A DNA stretch of 64,000 bases, taken from positions 62,001 through 126,000 of the forward strand of contig NZ_UYJA01000002.1 in the NCBI RefSeq assembly GCF_900618535.1, in the 5' to 3' direction. The notes beneath the pieces were generated by a model. It did not search any database and was not told where the DNA came from. It saw only the letters and a program-made list of their open reading frames with translations. The stretch comes from Pseudomonas bubulae. Its GTDB lineage: Bacteria; Pseudomonadota; Gammaproteobacteria; Pseudomonadales; Pseudomonadaceae. The translations under genes were made by a program, and so were the position numbers. Each line of letters begins with the position of its first letter. Positions within the stretch are counted from its first letter, which is position 1. Below are positions 16,920 to 26,122 of this stretch, one piece after another.

Positions 16920-18049
16920 TCCAGTCCACAGAACAATCGATTTTAGACACCCATTACATGGCGCGGGCCATCGAGCTGGCGCGCAACGGCTTGTACACCA
17001 CCCACCCCAACCCCCGTGTCGGTTGCGTCATCGTACGTGACGGGCAGATCGTCGGCGAAGGCTGGCATGTGCGCACCGGCGAGCCCCATGCCGAAGTCCA
17101 CGCCTTGCGCGCGGCCGGTGAGCTGGCGCGGGGCGCCACGGCCTATGTCACCCTTGAGCCGTGCAGCCATCATGGGCACACCCCACCGTGCGCCGAAGGG
17201 CTGATTAGCGCAGGTGTGGCGCGTGTGGTTGCAGCCATGCAGGACCCCAACCCGGAAGTTGCCGGGCGTGGCCTCAAGCGTTTGGCCGATGCCGGTATTG
17301 AAGTGCGCAGTGGTGTGCTGGAAGCCGATGCCCGGGCGTTGAACCCTGGTTTTCTCAAGCGCATGGAGCACGGTCTGCCGTTCGTACGGGTCAAAATGGC
17401 CATGAGCCTTGATGGCCGCACCGCGATGGCCAACGGCGAAAGCCAGTGGATCACCGGGCCAGAAGCGCGCTCGGCGGTGCAGCGTTTGCGGGCCCAGGCC
17501 AGTGTGGTGCTGACGGGTGCGGATACCGTGCTGGCCGATGGCGCCCGCCTGACCGTGCGCGGCCCTGAACTGGGCCTGAGCCCCGAGCTGACCGCGCTGG
17601 CGCTCAGTCGTCCGCCGTTGCGGGTGTTGATCGACGGGCGTTTGCGGGTGCCGCTGGATGCACCGTTCTTCAAGGCCGGGCCAGCGCTGGTTGCCACCTG
17701 CGTGCCGCCTGCCGAGCAATACCGTACCGGGCCCGAGTGCCTGGTGATCCACGGCGCCAATGGCCAGGTCGACCTGCGCAAGTTGTTGCAGGCGCTGGCC
17801 GCCCGCGGCGTCAACGAAGTGCTGGTGGAGGCCGGGCCGCGTCTGGCGGGGGCTTTTGCCGAGCAGGGGTTGGTGGATGAATACCAGATATTTGTCGCGG
17901 CCAAGTTTTTGGGCTCTACGGCGCGGCCATTACTGGAGCTGCCGCTGACCCATATGAGCGAAGCGCCATTGCTCAAAATTACCGACATGCGCGCGGTAGG
18001 CGATGACTGGCGAGTCACTGCCATACCTGTGCCGTCAGCGAGCGTATAA
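16916..18049 (+). CDS. ribD: Bifunctional riboflavin deaminase/reductase RibD
   Basis: The protein has 377 residues. The N-terminal deaminase (1-145) has the zinc motif [11 protein letters not shown] and [16 protein letters not shown]. The C-terminal reductase (150-370) has [26 protein letters not shown] and [13 protein letters not shown]. It performs the second and third steps of riboflavin synthesis: deamination of the pyrimidine and NADPH reduction of the ribosyl side chain. It is translationally coupled to nrdR and followed 46 bases later by ribE. Confidence 0.97.
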   Translation: MIQSTEQSILDTHYMARAIELARNGLYTTHPNPRVGCVIVRDGQIVGEGWHVRTGEPHAEVHALRAAGELARGATAYVTLEPCSHHGHTPPCAEGLISAGVARVVAAMQDPNPEVAGRGLKRLADAGIEVRSGVLEADARALNPGFLKRMEHGLPFVRVKMAMSLDGRTAMANGESQWITGPEARSAVQRLRAQASVVLTGADTVLADGARLTVRGPELGLSPELTALALSRPPLRVLIDGRLRVPLDAPFFKAGPALVATCVPPAEQYRTGPECLVIHGANGQVDLRKLLQALAARGVNEVLVEAGPRLAGAFAEQGLVDEYQIFVAAKFLGSTARPLLELPLTHMSEAPLLKITDMRAVGDDWRVTAIPVPSASV

Positions 18050-18095
18050 TTCTCAGCCTTCGTGTTACGCAGGCTTTGTTCTCAAGGGGAACGCC

Positions 18096-18758
18096 ATGTT
18101 TACCGGCATCATTGAATCCATCGGCAGCATCCGTGCATTGACCCCCAAGGGCGGTGATGTGCGAGTTTCCATCGACACCGGCAAGCTCGACCTGAGCGAC
18201 GTCAAACTCGGCGACAGTATCGCCATCAATGGCGTGTGCCTGACCGCCGTTGAGCTGTCGGGCAACGGCTTTGCCGCTGACGTCAGCCGCGAGACCCTCG
18301 ATTGCACCGCGTTCAACGACTTGAAAAGCGGCAGCCGGGTCAACCTGGAAAAGGCCCTGACCCCGACCACGCGCCTGGGCGGTCATCTGGTCAGCGGCCA
18401 CGTTGATGGCGTGGGCGAGGTGATCTCCCGTGAGGAGAACGCCCGTGCCATCGAGTTCCGCATCCGTGCACCCAAAGAACTGGCCAAGTACATTGCCCAT
18501 AAAGGCTCGATCACGGTCGACGGCACCAGCCTGACGGTGAACGCGGTCAATGGCGCCGAGTTCTCGCTGACCATCATTCCGCACACCCTGAGCGAAACCA
18601 TCATGGGTGACTACCGTCCGGGTCGCCGGGTCAACCTCGAGGTCGATTTGCTGGCGCGCTACCTTGAGCGTTTGCTGCTGGGTGACAAAGCTGCCGAGCC
18701 GACCTCGGGTGGCATCAGCGAAAGTTTTCTGGCCGCCAACGGCTTTCTCAAATCCTGA
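18096..18758 (+). CDS. ribE: Riboflavin synthase, alpha chain
   Basis: The protein has 220 residues and two tandem lumazine-binding barrels: MFTGIIESIGSIRAL opens the first, and the second repeats the pattern (ISREENARAIEFRI, IAHKGSITVDGTSLTVN). INGVCLTAVEL with its Cys and the HLVSGHVDGVG motif are the ligand-binding signatures. It dismutates two 6,7-dimethyl-8-ribityllumazine molecules to riboflavin. The ATG at MFTGII with AAGGGGA upstream is the family start. Some Pseudomonas annotations call this gene ribC. Confidence 0.97.
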   Translation: MFTGIIESIGSIRALTPKGGDVRVSIDTGKLDLSDVKLGDSIAINGVCLTAVELSGNGFAADVSRETLDCTAFNDLKSGSRVNLEKALTPTTRLGGHLVSGHVDGVGEVISREENARAIEFRIRAPKELAKYIAHKGSITVDGTSLTVNAVNGAEFSLTIIPHTLSETIMGDYRPGRRVNLEVDLLARYLERLLLGDKAAEPTSGGISESFLAANGFLKS

Positions 18759-18774
18759 CGTAAGGGGGTGCCGC

Positions 18775-19866
18775 GTGGCGCTCAACAGCATCGAAGAACT
18801 GGTTGAAGATATCCGCCAAGGCAAGATGGTCATCCTCATGGATGACGAAGACCGCGAGAACGAAGGCGACCTGATCATGGCCGCCGAGTGTTGTCAGGCC
18901 GAGCACATCAACTTTATGGCGCGCTTTGCCCGTGGCCTGATCTGCATGCCGATGAGCCGCGAGCGTTGCGAACTGCTCAAGCTGCCGTTGATGGCACCGC
19001 GCAACGGTTCCGGTTTTGGCACCAAGTTCACGGTCTCGATCGAAGCGGCCACCGGCGTCACTACCGGCATCTCTGCCGCTGACCGCGCGCGCACCGTGCA
19101 AGCGGCGGCCGCCAAGGACGCCAAAGCCGAAGACATCGTCAGCCCGGGCCATATCTTCCCGTTGATGGCTCAAGCCGGTGGCACCCTGGCCCGCGCCGGC
19201 CACACTGAAGCCGCCTGTGATCTGGCGCGCATGGCCGGGTTCGAGCCAAGCGGAGTGATCTGCGAAGTGATGAACGACGATGGCACCATGGCCCGTCGCC
19301 CTGAACTGGAAGCTTTCGCGGCCGAGCACGGCATCAAGATCGGCACCATTGCCGACCTGATCCACTACCGCATGATTCACGAACGTACCGTTCAGCGGAT
19401 TGCCGAGCAGCCACTGGACAGCGAACTGGGCCAATTCAATTTGGTGACCTATCGTGATTCAGTCGAAGGCGATGTGCATATGGCACTGACCCTGGGCAAG
19501 ATCTGCGCCGAAGAACCGACCCTGGTGCGCGTGCATAACATGGACCCGCTGCGCGACCTGCTGATGGTCAAACAGCCCGGCCGCTGGAGCCTGCGCGCCG
19601 CCATGAGCGCGGTGGCTGAGGCCGGCAGCGGTGTGGTGCTGTTGCTCGGTCACCCCCTGGATGGCGATGTATTGCTGGCCAATATCCGCGAAACGGCAGA
19701 CCACGCGCCGGTGAAAAAACCGACCACCTACAGCATCGTCGGTGCCGGTTCGCAGATCCTGCGTGACCTCGGTGTACGCAAAATGCGCCTGATGAGTTCA
19801 CCAATGAAGTTCAATGCCATATCCGGTTTCGATCTGGAAGTTGTAGAATACGTGCCCTCCGAATAA
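18775..19866 (+). CDS. ribBA: DHBP synthase with degenerate GTP cyclohydrolase II domain (RibBA/RibBX)
   Basis: The protein has 363 residues. The N-terminal DHBP synthase (1-205) is intact: MDDEDRENEGDLIMAAE binds Mg, and GHTEAACDLARMAG supplies catalytic residues. The C-terminal half has the RibA fold but not the zinc site: where RibA reads HSECLTGD...RCDCG, this protein reads VHNMDPLRDLLMVK and has no Cys cluster. So it should make only 3,4-dihydroxybutanone phosphate. The start is GTG with AAGGGGG seven bases upstream. The true GTP cyclohydrolase II is the separate RibA at 22129. Confidence 0.95.
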   Translation: MALNSIEELVEDIRQGKMVILMDDEDRENEGDLIMAAECCQAEHINFMARFARGLICMPMSRERCELLKLPLMAPRNGSGFGTKFTVSIEAATGVTTGISAADRARTVQAAAAKDAKAEDIVSPGHIFPLMAQAGGTLARAGHTEAACDLARMAGFEPSGVICEVMNDDGTMARRPELEAFAAEHGIKIGTIADLIHYRMIHERTVQRIAEQPLDSELGQFNLVTYRDSVEGDVHMALTLGKICAEEPTLVRVHNMDPLRDLLMVKQPGRWSLRAAMSAVAEAGSGVVLLLGHPLDGDVLLANIRETADHAPVKKPTTYSIVGAGSQILRDLGVRKMRLMSSPMKFNAISGFDLEVVEYVPSE

Positions 19867-19909
19867 AGACCGGTCGTGTCCAGTCCGAATTCGTGGCCCA
19901 ATATCCTAA

Positions 19910-19931
19910 AGAGCGCATGCAAATGCGCTCT
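19910..19931 (+). other. Intercistronic hairpin between ribBA and ribH
   Basis: AGAGCGCAT-GCAA-ATGCGCTCT is a perfect 9-bp stem with a four-base loop. Only a short GGCTCTTTA follows, so it could be an attenuating terminator or an mRNA-processing site that sets ribH-nusB-thiL expression apart from the upstream genes. Confidence 0.6.
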
Positions 19932-19956
19932 GGCTCTTTAATACGAGACATACCGA

Positions 19957-20433
19957 ATGACCCTGAAGACCATCGAAGGTACCTTCATCGCCCCCAAAGG
20001 TCGCTACGCACTCGTAGTTGGCCGTTTCAACAGCTTCGTCGTCGAAAGCCTGGTGAGTGGTGCCGTTGATGCCCTGGTTCGCCACGGTGTGAACGAAAGC
20101 GACATCACCATCATCCGCGCACCTGGCGCGTTTGAAATCCCGCTGGTCGCGCAAAAAGTTGCCCAGCGCAACGAATTCGCCGCCATCATCGCCCTGGGCG
20201 CCGTGATTCGTGGCGGTACTCCGCATTTCGAATACGTTGCTGGCGAGTGCACCAAGGGCTTGTCCCAAGTGTCCATGCAGTTCGGCGTACCGGTTGCCTT
20301 CGGCGTGCTGACCGTTGACTCGATTGAACAAGCCATCGAGCGCTCGGGCACCAAAGCTGGCAACAAAGGCGCAGAAGCTGCCTTGTCCGCCCTTGAAATG
20401 GTTAGCCTGTTGGCACAGTTGGAGGCCAAGTGA
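19957..20433 (+). CDS. ribH: 6,7-dimethyl-8-ribityllumazine synthase
   Basis: The protein has 158 residues of the standard lumazine synthase family: [15 protein letters not shown] at the substrate site, [32 protein letters not shown] and [16 protein letters not shown]. It condenses the pyrimidine product of RibD with the butanone phosphate made by RibBA; subunits usually form 60-mers or decamers. Downstream it overlaps nusB in a GTGA junction. Confidence 0.97.
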   Translation: MTLKTIEGTFIAPKGRYALVVGRFNSFVVESLVSGAVDALVRHGVNESDITIIRAPGAFEIPLVAQKVAQRNEFAAIIALGAVIRGGTPHFEYVAGECTKGLSQVSMQFGVPVAFGVLTVDSIEQAIERSGTKAGNKGAEAALSALEMVSLLAQLEAK

Positions 20434-20930
20434 TTTCCGACGAAAGCGATCGTTTCAACCCGCGCGACCCGAAACCTGCGGACGCTGGCAAGCCTTCCAA
20501 GAGCGCCAAGCGCCGTGAAGCGCGTCAACTCGCAACTCAGGCCCTGTACCAATGGCACATGGCCAAGCAGTCGCTGAACGAAATCGAAGCGCAATTCCGC
20601 GTCGATAACGACTTCTCCGACGTTGATGCTGCCTACTTCCGTGAAATCCTGCACGGCGTGCCTGCGCACAAAGGCGAGATCGATGCTGCCCTGGTTCCGT
20701 GCCTGGACATCACCATCGAAGAACTCGATCCGGTTGAGCTGTCTGTTCTGCGCCTGTCCACCTGGGAGCTGATCAAGCGTGTTGACGTGCCTTACCGCGT
20801 TGTAATCAACGAAGGCATCGAGCTGGCGAAAGTGTTCGGCTCCACCGACGGCCACAAGTTCGTCAACGGTGTGCTCGACAAATTGGCGCCACGCCTGCGT
20901 GAAGCTGAAGTAAAGGCTTACAAGCGCTAA
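20430..20930 (+). CDS. nusB: Transcription antitermination factor NusB
   Basis: The protein has 166 residues. A basic, Pro/Lys-rich leader of about 30 residues comes before the NusB fold ([73 protein letters not shown]). NusB with NusE binds boxA RNA during rRNA transcription. The GTG start overlaps the ribH stop, so its dose is tied to ribH. The ribH-nusB-thiL order is widely conserved. Confidence 0.97.
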   Translation: MISDESDRFNPRDPKPADAGKPSKSAKRREARQLATQALYQWHMAKQSLNEIEAQFRVDNDFSDVDAAYFREILHGVPAHKGEIDAALVPCLDITIEELDPVELSVLRLSTWELIKRVDVPYRVVINEGIELAKVFGSTDGHKFVNGVLDKLAPRLREAEVKAYKR

Positions 20931-20945
20931 ACCGCGCTGTCGGCC

Positions 20946-21905
20946 ATGGGCGAGTTTGAGCTGATCCGCAACTTCTTCGCTGCCGCGCCCTGTGCGCAGG
21001 GCGGCGAGGGTGTTGCCCTGGGTATTGGCGACGACTGCGCCCTGCTGGATGTTCCCTTCGGGGAACAGCTGGCGATTTCCACCGACACCCTGGTAGCCGG
21101 GGTGCACTTCGCAGATCCCTGCGACCCTTTCCTGCTCGGTCAGCGTTCGCTGGCAGTGGCGGCCAGTGATTTGGCGGCCATGGGCGCAACTCCTGTCGCA
21201 TTTACCCTTGCCCTGACCCTGCCGACGTTTGACGCCGAGTGGCTGCAAACCTATGCCCGTGGTTTGAACCTGATGGCCCAGACCTGTGGCCTGCGCCTTA
21301 TCGGTGGCGACACCACGCGCGGGCCATTGTGTCTGACCCTTACAGTTTTCGGGCGAGTGCCCACGGGCCATGCCCTGACCCGCAGCGGCGCGCGCCCCGG
21401 TGACCTGCTGTGTGTGGGTGGCGAGCTGGGCAATGCGGCCGGGGCGTTGCCGTTGGTGCTGGGGCAGCGCACCGCGGCATCGATGATCGGCGAACCGTTG
21501 CTGGCCCATTACTGGTCGCCACAACCGCAGTTGGCGCTGGGCCAGGCCCTGCGTGGTAAAGCCACCTCGGCGCTGGATATTTCCGATGGCCTGCTGGCCG
21601 ATTGCGGGCATATCGCGGCGGCGTCGAAGGTGGGGCTGGCGATTGAACTCGACCGGGTGCCGGTCTCGCTGGCGCTGGAAGAGTTCCTGGGCGAGGCGGG
21701 AGCGCAACAGGCAGCGTTGAGCGGCGGGGATGACTATGTACTGGCGTTTACCTTGCCTGAGGTTGAGGTGCCGACCCTGCTGGCCGATGGCTGGCCTATC
21801 CATGTGATTGGTCGCGTGGTTGAAGGGCAGGGCGTCACGCTGCTGGATGACGAAGGCCTGGACATTACTCCGGCAGTCCACGGCTATCAGCATTTTCGTG
21901 CGTGA
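20946..21905 (+). CDS. thiL: Thiamine-monophosphate kinase
   Basis: The protein has 319 residues: LGIGDDCALLDVP (metal/ATP site), STDTLVAGVHF, SDLAAMGATPVAFTLAL, IGGDTTRGPL, ALDISDGLLADCGHIAAAS and the C-terminal SGGDDYVLAFTLPE. It phosphorylates thiamine monophosphate to the diphosphate cofactor. In P. aeruginosa pgpA follows thiL; here a REP pair and then ribA follow, with no pgpA between them. Confidence 0.96.
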   Translation: MGEFELIRNFFAAAPCAQGGEGVALGIGDDCALLDVPFGEQLAISTDTLVAGVHFADPCDPFLLGQRSLAVAASDLAAMGATPVAFTLALTLPTFDAEWLQTYARGLNLMAQTCGLRLIGGDTTRGPLCLTLTVFGRVPTGHALTRSGARPGDLLCVGGELGNAAGALPLVLGQRTAASMIGEPLLAHYWSPQPQLALGQALRGKATSALDISDGLLADCGHIAAASKVGLAIELDRVPVSLALEEFLGEAGAQQAALSGGDDYVLAFTLPEVEVPTLLADGWPIHVIGRVVEGQGVTLLDDEGLDITPAVHGYQHFRA

Positions 21906-21908
21906 CCC

Positions 21909-21994
21909 TGTGGGAGCGGGCTTGCTCGCGATGGCAGCGCCACGTTCAGCCTGATACACCGCATCGCCTGTTTCGCGAGCAAGCCCGCTCCCAC
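21909..21994. repeat. REP pair, copy 2
   Basis: TGTGGGAGCGGGCTTGCTCG on the left and GCGAGCAAGCCCGCTCCCAC on the right enclose about 42 bases of spacer. It follows thiL, where pgpA is found in relatives. Confidence 0.9.
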
Positions 21995-22128
21995 GGGGCC
22001 TGTGTAGCGTAAGTCATCAAACTTTTAGATATTTATCCTCGGTAATTCAGCCTAAGCGTCTGTAGGAACCTCCTGTTACAATGTCGCCTCTGCGAATTTC
22101 CAGTACTCAAACTGATCAGGAGCACACG

Positions 22129-22746
22129 GTGCCTGTCGTTTTCGTTGCCGCTTGCAAATTACCCACCCCCTTTGCCGAGTTCACTATGCATGGCTTCCTT
22201 GAGAAGGCCACGGGTCGTGAACACGTTGTGCTCAGTTTGGGCGACGTTACAGACGGTGCGCCGGTTCTGGGGCGTGTGCATTCCGAATGCCTGACCGGTG
22301 ACGCCCTGTTCAGCCAGCGCTGCGACTGCGGCTCGCAGCTTGAAGCCGCCTTGCAGGCCATTGCCCGCGAAGGTCGTGGCGTATTGCTGTACCTGCGTCA
22401 GGAAGGCCGTGGCATCGGCTTGCTCAACAAAATCCGTGCCTACGAGTTGCAAGATGGCGGCGCCGATACCGTTGAAGCCAACGAGCGCCTCGGCTTTGCC
22501 GCCGACCAGCGCGATTACGCCATTTGCCTGCCGATGCTGGAGCACGTAGGCGTGCATTCGCTGCGCCTGATGACCAACAATCCGCGCAAGGTCAAAGCCC
22601 TGACTGACATGGGCATCACCGTGGCCGAGCGTGTGCCGCTGCACACCGGGCACAACCCGCACAACAAGCTGTACCTGGCGACCAAAGCCAACAAGCTAGG
22701 GCACATGATGGGTAACCAGCATCAGAGCGAGGCTGACCCGGCATGA
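22129..22746 (+). CDS. ribA: GTP cyclohydrolase II
   Basis: The protein has 205 residues with the full zinc site: [19 protein letters not shown] supplies three cysteines. [19 protein letters not shown] and [12 protein letters not shown] bind substrate. It opens GTP to start riboflavin synthesis. The start is the GTG six bases after AGGAG, giving [15 protein letters not shown] as in other pseudomonads; an in-frame ATG at 22081 adds an unconserved stretch. It is the functional counterpart to the degenerate second domain of RibBA. It overlaps the next gene by 4 bp. Confidence 0.96.
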   Translation: MPVVFVAACKLPTPFAEFTMHGFLEKATGREHVVLSLGDVTDGAPVLGRVHSECLTGDALFSQRCDCGSQLEAALQAIAREGRGVLLYLRQEGRGIGLLNKIRAYELQDGGADTVEANERLGFAADQRDYAICLPMLEHVGVHSLRLMTNNPRKVKALTDMGITVAERVPLHTGHNPHNKLYLATKANKLGHMMGNQHQSEADPA

Positions 22747-23162
22747 CCCGTGGCCAGCGTCGTCGGCGCCTGAGTTTCAGTTGGTGGCAACAGCTGCTGC
22801 TGACCCTGCTGCCTCTGGTGCTGGTCTGCTGGTTTTTCGGCAGCGCCGAGCCGTTGCTGCCTGAGTTGGCAATGCCGTTATTTATTGCGGGCGTGGCTTC
22901 GATGTTCGTCACCCTGCGCACGTTCGGGCCTTACAAACATGGCCTGATCAATCTGCAGAAAGCCCTCGACACCCCACAGGAACCTGCAGCCTGGGATGAG
23001 TTGGCGCGTGCACGTCAGCGGTCCCTGCTGGCGGCGGGGCTGCCCACCTGGATTGCCACGCTGGCGGTGTTTGTCGGGCTTGAAGGCGTACCGCTATTGC
23101 TGCTGGTACTGTCAACGCTGGTGCTGTTTTACCTCTATCGCGTCCCCCGCCAGGTAGGCTGA
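22743..23162 (+). CDS. Small inner-membrane protein, unknown function
   Basis: The protein has 139 residues and four hydrophobic segments ([30 protein letters not shown] region; [35 protein letters not shown]) and a basic N-terminus ([10 protein letters not shown]). A short polar loop ([24 protein letters not shown]) lies in the middle. I recognise no family. It overlaps ribA upstream (ATGA) and btuF downstream (TGATG), so it is co-translated with the cobalamin-binding protein. A PAO1 gene sits at the same place, as far as I recall. Confidence 0.85.
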   Translation: MTRGQRRRRLSFSWWQQLLLTLLPLVLVCWFFGSAEPLLPELAMPLFIAGVASMFVTLRTFGPYKHGLINLQKALDTPQEPAAWDELARARQRSLLAAGLPTWIATLAVFVGLEGVPLLLLVLSTLVLFYLYRVPRQVG

Positions 23163-23953
23163 TGCGCGTCTGGCTGGCAGCTCTGTTGCTGACTGTCAGC
23201 TTTTCTGCCCAGGCTGTCAGCCGCGTGGTGAGCCTGTCACCGTCCCTTTCTGAAATGGTTGTCGAACTCGGCGCCGCCGATTTGCTGGTAGGGCGTCTGG
23301 AAGCAGGGGAGCCGTTACCTGAGCTTGCCGGCGTGCCTTCTGTGGGCCGCTACGGGCAACTGGACATGGAGCGTCTGCTCAGCCTGCAACCCGACCTGCT
23401 TTTGCTTTGGCCAGGCAGTGTGGGTGTTGCCCAGCGCGAGCAATTGCGTAACCTGAATATCCCCACCTTCACCGCCGAACCGGCAAGCCTCGATCAACTG
23501 GCCGATCAGGTTGAAGCCCTGGCCATCGCCCTGGGTCGCCCGCAGCGTGGAAGGGAGCAGGCAACGCAACTGCGCCAACGTCTGGCACAACTGCGTGAAC
23601 AGTACCGGACTGACGTGCCTGTGCGGGTGTTTTATCAGGTGTGGGATCAGCCGCTGTACACCATCGGCGGCGGGCAAATCATCAGTGATGCGCTGGCAGT
23701 GTGCGGGGCAAGCAATGTGTTTGACCACCTCAAACTGCCGGCGCCGCAGGTTGGTATAGAGTCTGTGTTACAGCGTAATCCTGAGGTGATTATCGCCGGC
23801 ACCCAGGCGCAGCTGGATGCCTGGAAAGCCTGGCCGCAGATCGATGCGGTCAAGCATGGGCGTTTGCTGCTATTGGCCGACAAGGGCCTGGAGCGTCCGA
23901 GCGGGCAGATGCTGGAAGCGACGGCCAGATTGTGTGAGCAATTACAGAGATAA
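23162..23953 (+). CDS. btuF: Periplasmic cobalamin-binding protein (BtuF-like)
   Basis: The protein has 263 residues: a signal peptide (WLAALLLTVSFSAQA) and a single helical-backbone binding fold of the BtuF/FecB class. Markers are RVVSLSPSLSEMVVELGAADLLVGR, VPSVGRYGQLDMERLLSLQPDLLLLW and the C-terminal WPQIDAVKHGRLLLL. It would deliver corrinoid to an inner-membrane BtuCD that is not in this window. The outer-membrane receptor btuB is convergent just beyond a REP pair, which supports the cobalamin assignment. Confidence 0.88.
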   Translation: MRVWLAALLLTVSFSAQAVSRVVSLSPSLSEMVVELGAADLLVGRLEAGEPLPELAGVPSVGRYGQLDMERLLSLQPDLLLLWPGSVGVAQREQLRNLNIPTFTAEPASLDQLADQVEALAIALGRPQRGREQATQLRQRLAQLREQYRTDVPVRVFYQVWDQPLYTIGGGQIISDALAVCGASNVFDHLKLPAPQVGIESVLQRNPEVIIAGTQAQLDAWKAWPQIDAVKHGRLLLLADKGLERPSGQMLEATARLCEQLQR

Positions 23954-23960
23954 AAATTAT

Positions 23961-24050
23961 CTGTGGGAGCGGGCTTGCTCGCGATGCAGGTGATGCGCAG
24001 TGTCAGGTAAGTCGCGGTGATGCTATCGCGAGCCATCCCGCGCCCACAGG
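23961..24050. repeat. REP pair, copy 3 (right arm diverged)
   Basis: CTGTGGGAGCGGGCTTGCTC is intact on the left; the right arm reads CGCGAGCCATCCCGCGCCCA with several changes. It lies between the convergent btuF and btuB stops and may serve as their shared terminator. Confidence 0.8.
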
Positions 24051-24051
24051 T

Positions 24052-25935
24052 TTAGAACGTCGGCGTCCAGGTAATTGCCAGCTGCAGCGAGCGCCGTTCT
24101 TCGCGGTAGCCATAGTAGTTGCCGTCATAGCTGTACAGCGCGCGGGTGAAGCTTTTGTCCAGCAGGTTATCGACCTTCAGGTCGAGCCGCACTTCTGAGC
24201 TGGCCTGCCAGTTGCCGCGTAATCCCAGCAAGCCATAACCGCCAACGGGCTGCTTGTTGTCTTCATCATTGAAGCTGCTGCTCACCGCTTGCCAGCTGGC
24301 GCCGACACCTACCTTGTCAAATTGCCGATCCAGATCCAGGCTCAAGGTACGGCGTGCGCGGCGGCTCAGGGTATGGCCGGTATCACGATCGCGCGGGTCA
24401 ATAATCGCGATACCCAGGCTGCTCTGCCAGCCGAACCATTCTTGCTGCAACGCGCTTTCGAAACCGGTGATCCGTGCTGCGCCGATGTTCTGCTGAATAA
24501 AGTCGGCATCGGCCACAATCGCGTCGCGAATATCGGTGCGATACAGCGAGGTTTCCAGGCGACTGGTCTCACTTAGCTGACTGCGCCATTGCAGCTCGTA
24601 GCTTTTTGAGTATTCCGGCTTGAGATCGGGATTGCCGAACTGCGGGTAGTACAAGTCATTGAACGTCGGTGCGCGAAACCCTTCACTGTAAGTCAGCATA
24701 ACGTCGTTGTCGGCGTTCAGCGGCACCGTCAGGCTGGCGCTCCAGGTGTTGTGGCTGCCAAATTGCTGGTTCTGGTCGTGACGCAGGCCCAGCTCGGTCG
24801 AGAAGTACTCGCCGTGGAAGCGGTGCTGAACAAACGCGGCGCGGTTCCAGCGGCTGTCTTCCTCGAAAACGGTGCTGCTGCGTACCCGGTCTTGATAGGC
24901 GTCGGCGCCGAGGATCAGGCTGTTTTGATCGTCCAGCGTCAGGTTGTTCTGCCAGTTCAGCGAGTCGCGATAGGTGTTGAAGCTGTAGATCTCGGCGCTG
25001 AGTTTGTCCCGGGTTTTTTCACGGTTTTCGCTGTGGCCCAGCTCCAGGCGCGAGTTCCAGCGTTCGTTCAGTTGCGCGTCGATAAAACTGCCGACGCTGC
25101 TGATATCAAAATCGCTGTAGAGCTGTTGGCCACTGACAGTCTGGGTCTGCGGGTCCCAGCGCCCGAACGAATTGTCGAGTTCGGTCTTGCCGACGTTTTT
25201 CATGGCCGTCAGGCCAATTTCAAGCTCTTGGTTCAGGTAGTGGCTCAGGTTCAGGCTCAGTGACTTGTTGCGATAGGCGTCGTGGTCGCTGTCGCTGGGG
25301 AAGGATTCGTGGGTGCGGTTGATCCCGGCGGTTTGTTCCAGGCTGCCACTGAGGTTGTAGCGCGTTTGCCCGTCGCCACCGGAGATGCCCAGGCTGTTTT
25401 GCGAGCTGCCATAACTGCCCACTGCACTATGCAGGCGAAGCTGCGGGGCTTGATCGGCACCGCGTCGGGTGAAAATCTGGATCACACCGCCAATCGCATC
25501 GCTGCCGTAGATCACCGAGCGCGAGCCGCGCAGCACTTCAACCCGCTCGATCTGATCGATATTGAGGTACTGCAGATTGCTGTCGGCCGAAGTGGCATTG
25601 GCCATGCGCTGGCCGTCGACCAGCACCAGGCTTTGCGCCGACTTGGTGCCGCGAATGTAAATCCCCGGCAAACCGCCGCGTCCACCGCTGCGGGCCACTT
25701 GTACACCGGGTACCCGGCCGAGCAAGTCGGTCAGGCTGGTGGGTTGCAGGCGGTCGATATCGTCACGGGTGAACACGCTGTTGGCGCTTGTGCTGTCCGA
25801 GCGAGCCTCGACCTGGCGATTGCCGGTGATCAGGGTCTGCGGGAGTTTGAGCGCATCTTCGCGCTCCAGCGGCTCTGCATGCAAAGGGCAGGCGGGGATA
25901 AAACCGAGGATCAGGGCAAGACGAAGGCGTTTCAT
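24052..25935 (-). CDS. btuB: TonB-dependent cobalamin receptor BtuB
   Basis: The outer-membrane receptor has 627 residues: a signal peptide ending LHA, a TonB-box-like LPQTLITG, a plug domain (TSLTDLLGRVPGVQVARSGG, IYIRGTKSAQSLVLVDGQR, VEVLRGSRSVIYGSDAIGGVIQIFTRR) and a 22-strand barrel ending LQLAITWTPTF. The plug signature and size fit BtuB, and btuF is the convergent neighbour. No cobalamin riboswitch was seen in the 187 bases upstream, which are largely a repeat element. Ethanolamine ammonia-lyase, also in this window, needs the adenosylcobalamin this system would supply. Confidence 0.9.
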   Translation of the reverse strand: MKRLRLALILGFIPACPLHAEPLEREDALKLPQTLITGNRQVEARSDSTSANSVFTRDDIDRLQPTSLTDLLGRVPGVQVARSGGRGGLPGIYIRGTKSAQSLVLVDGQRMANATSADSNLQYLNIDQIERVEVLRGSRSVIYGSDAIGGVIQIFTRRGADQAPQLRLHSAVGSYGSSQNSLGISGGDGQTRYNLSGSLEQTAGINRTHESFPSDSDHDAYRNKSLSLNLSHYLNQELEIGLTAMKNVGKTELDNSFGRWDPQTQTVSGQQLYSDFDISSVGSFIDAQLNERWNSRLELGHSENREKTRDKLSAEIYSFNTYRDSLNWQNNLTLDDQNSLILGADAYQDRVRSSTVFEEDSRWNRAAFVQHRFHGEYFSTELGLRHDQNQQFGSHNTWSASLTVPLNADNDVMLTYSEGFRAPTFNDLYYPQFGNPDLKPEYSKSYELQWRSQLSETSRLETSLYRTDIRDAIVADADFIQQNIGAARITGFESALQQEWFGWQSSLGIAIIDPRDRDTGHTLSRRARRTLSLDLDRQFDKVGVGASWQAVSSSFNDEDNKQPVGGYGLLGLRGNWQASSEVRLDLKVDNLLDKSFTRALYSYDGNYYGYREERRSLQLAITWTPTF

Positions 25936-25961
25936 GGTGTCTCAACAGGGTGTTGGGCGGA

Positions 25962-26102
25962 TCGTAGCAGCTGCCGTAGGAACTAGGCTGCGTCCGGTGG
26001 CGTAGCCACCGTAAACCATGCCTCGCGGTGTATCAGTATCACCGAGGGGGGCGGATTTACGATCGCTTCGCAATCGAACGCAGCCTGCGGCAGCTGCTAC
26101 GA
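25962..26102. repeat. GTAGCAGCTGCC element, copy 2 (MITE-like)
   Basis: Perfect 15-bp terminal inverted repeats TCGTAGCAGCTGCCG and CGGCAGCTGCTACGA enclose 111 bases holding further hairpins (GGTGGC-GTA-GCCACC and CGATCGCTTCGCAATCG). It occupies nearly all of the btuB-dxs gap. It has no coding capacity. Confidence 0.85.
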
Positions 26103-26122
26103 AATCGCGCAGACCAAGTGGC

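Noticed and set aside
18050..18095. FMN riboswitch ahead of ribE
   Set aside because: The gap is only 46 bases, too short for the element; none seen before nrdR-ribD or ribA either.
20004..21959. Long leftward frame of 651 codons opposite ribH, nusB and thiL
   Set aside because: It is a GC-skew shadow of three clear genes; its Arg/Gln-rich sequence has no domains.
25936..26122. Cobalamin riboswitch upstream of btuB
   Set aside because: No B12-box-like sequence was seen and most of the region is a repeat element.
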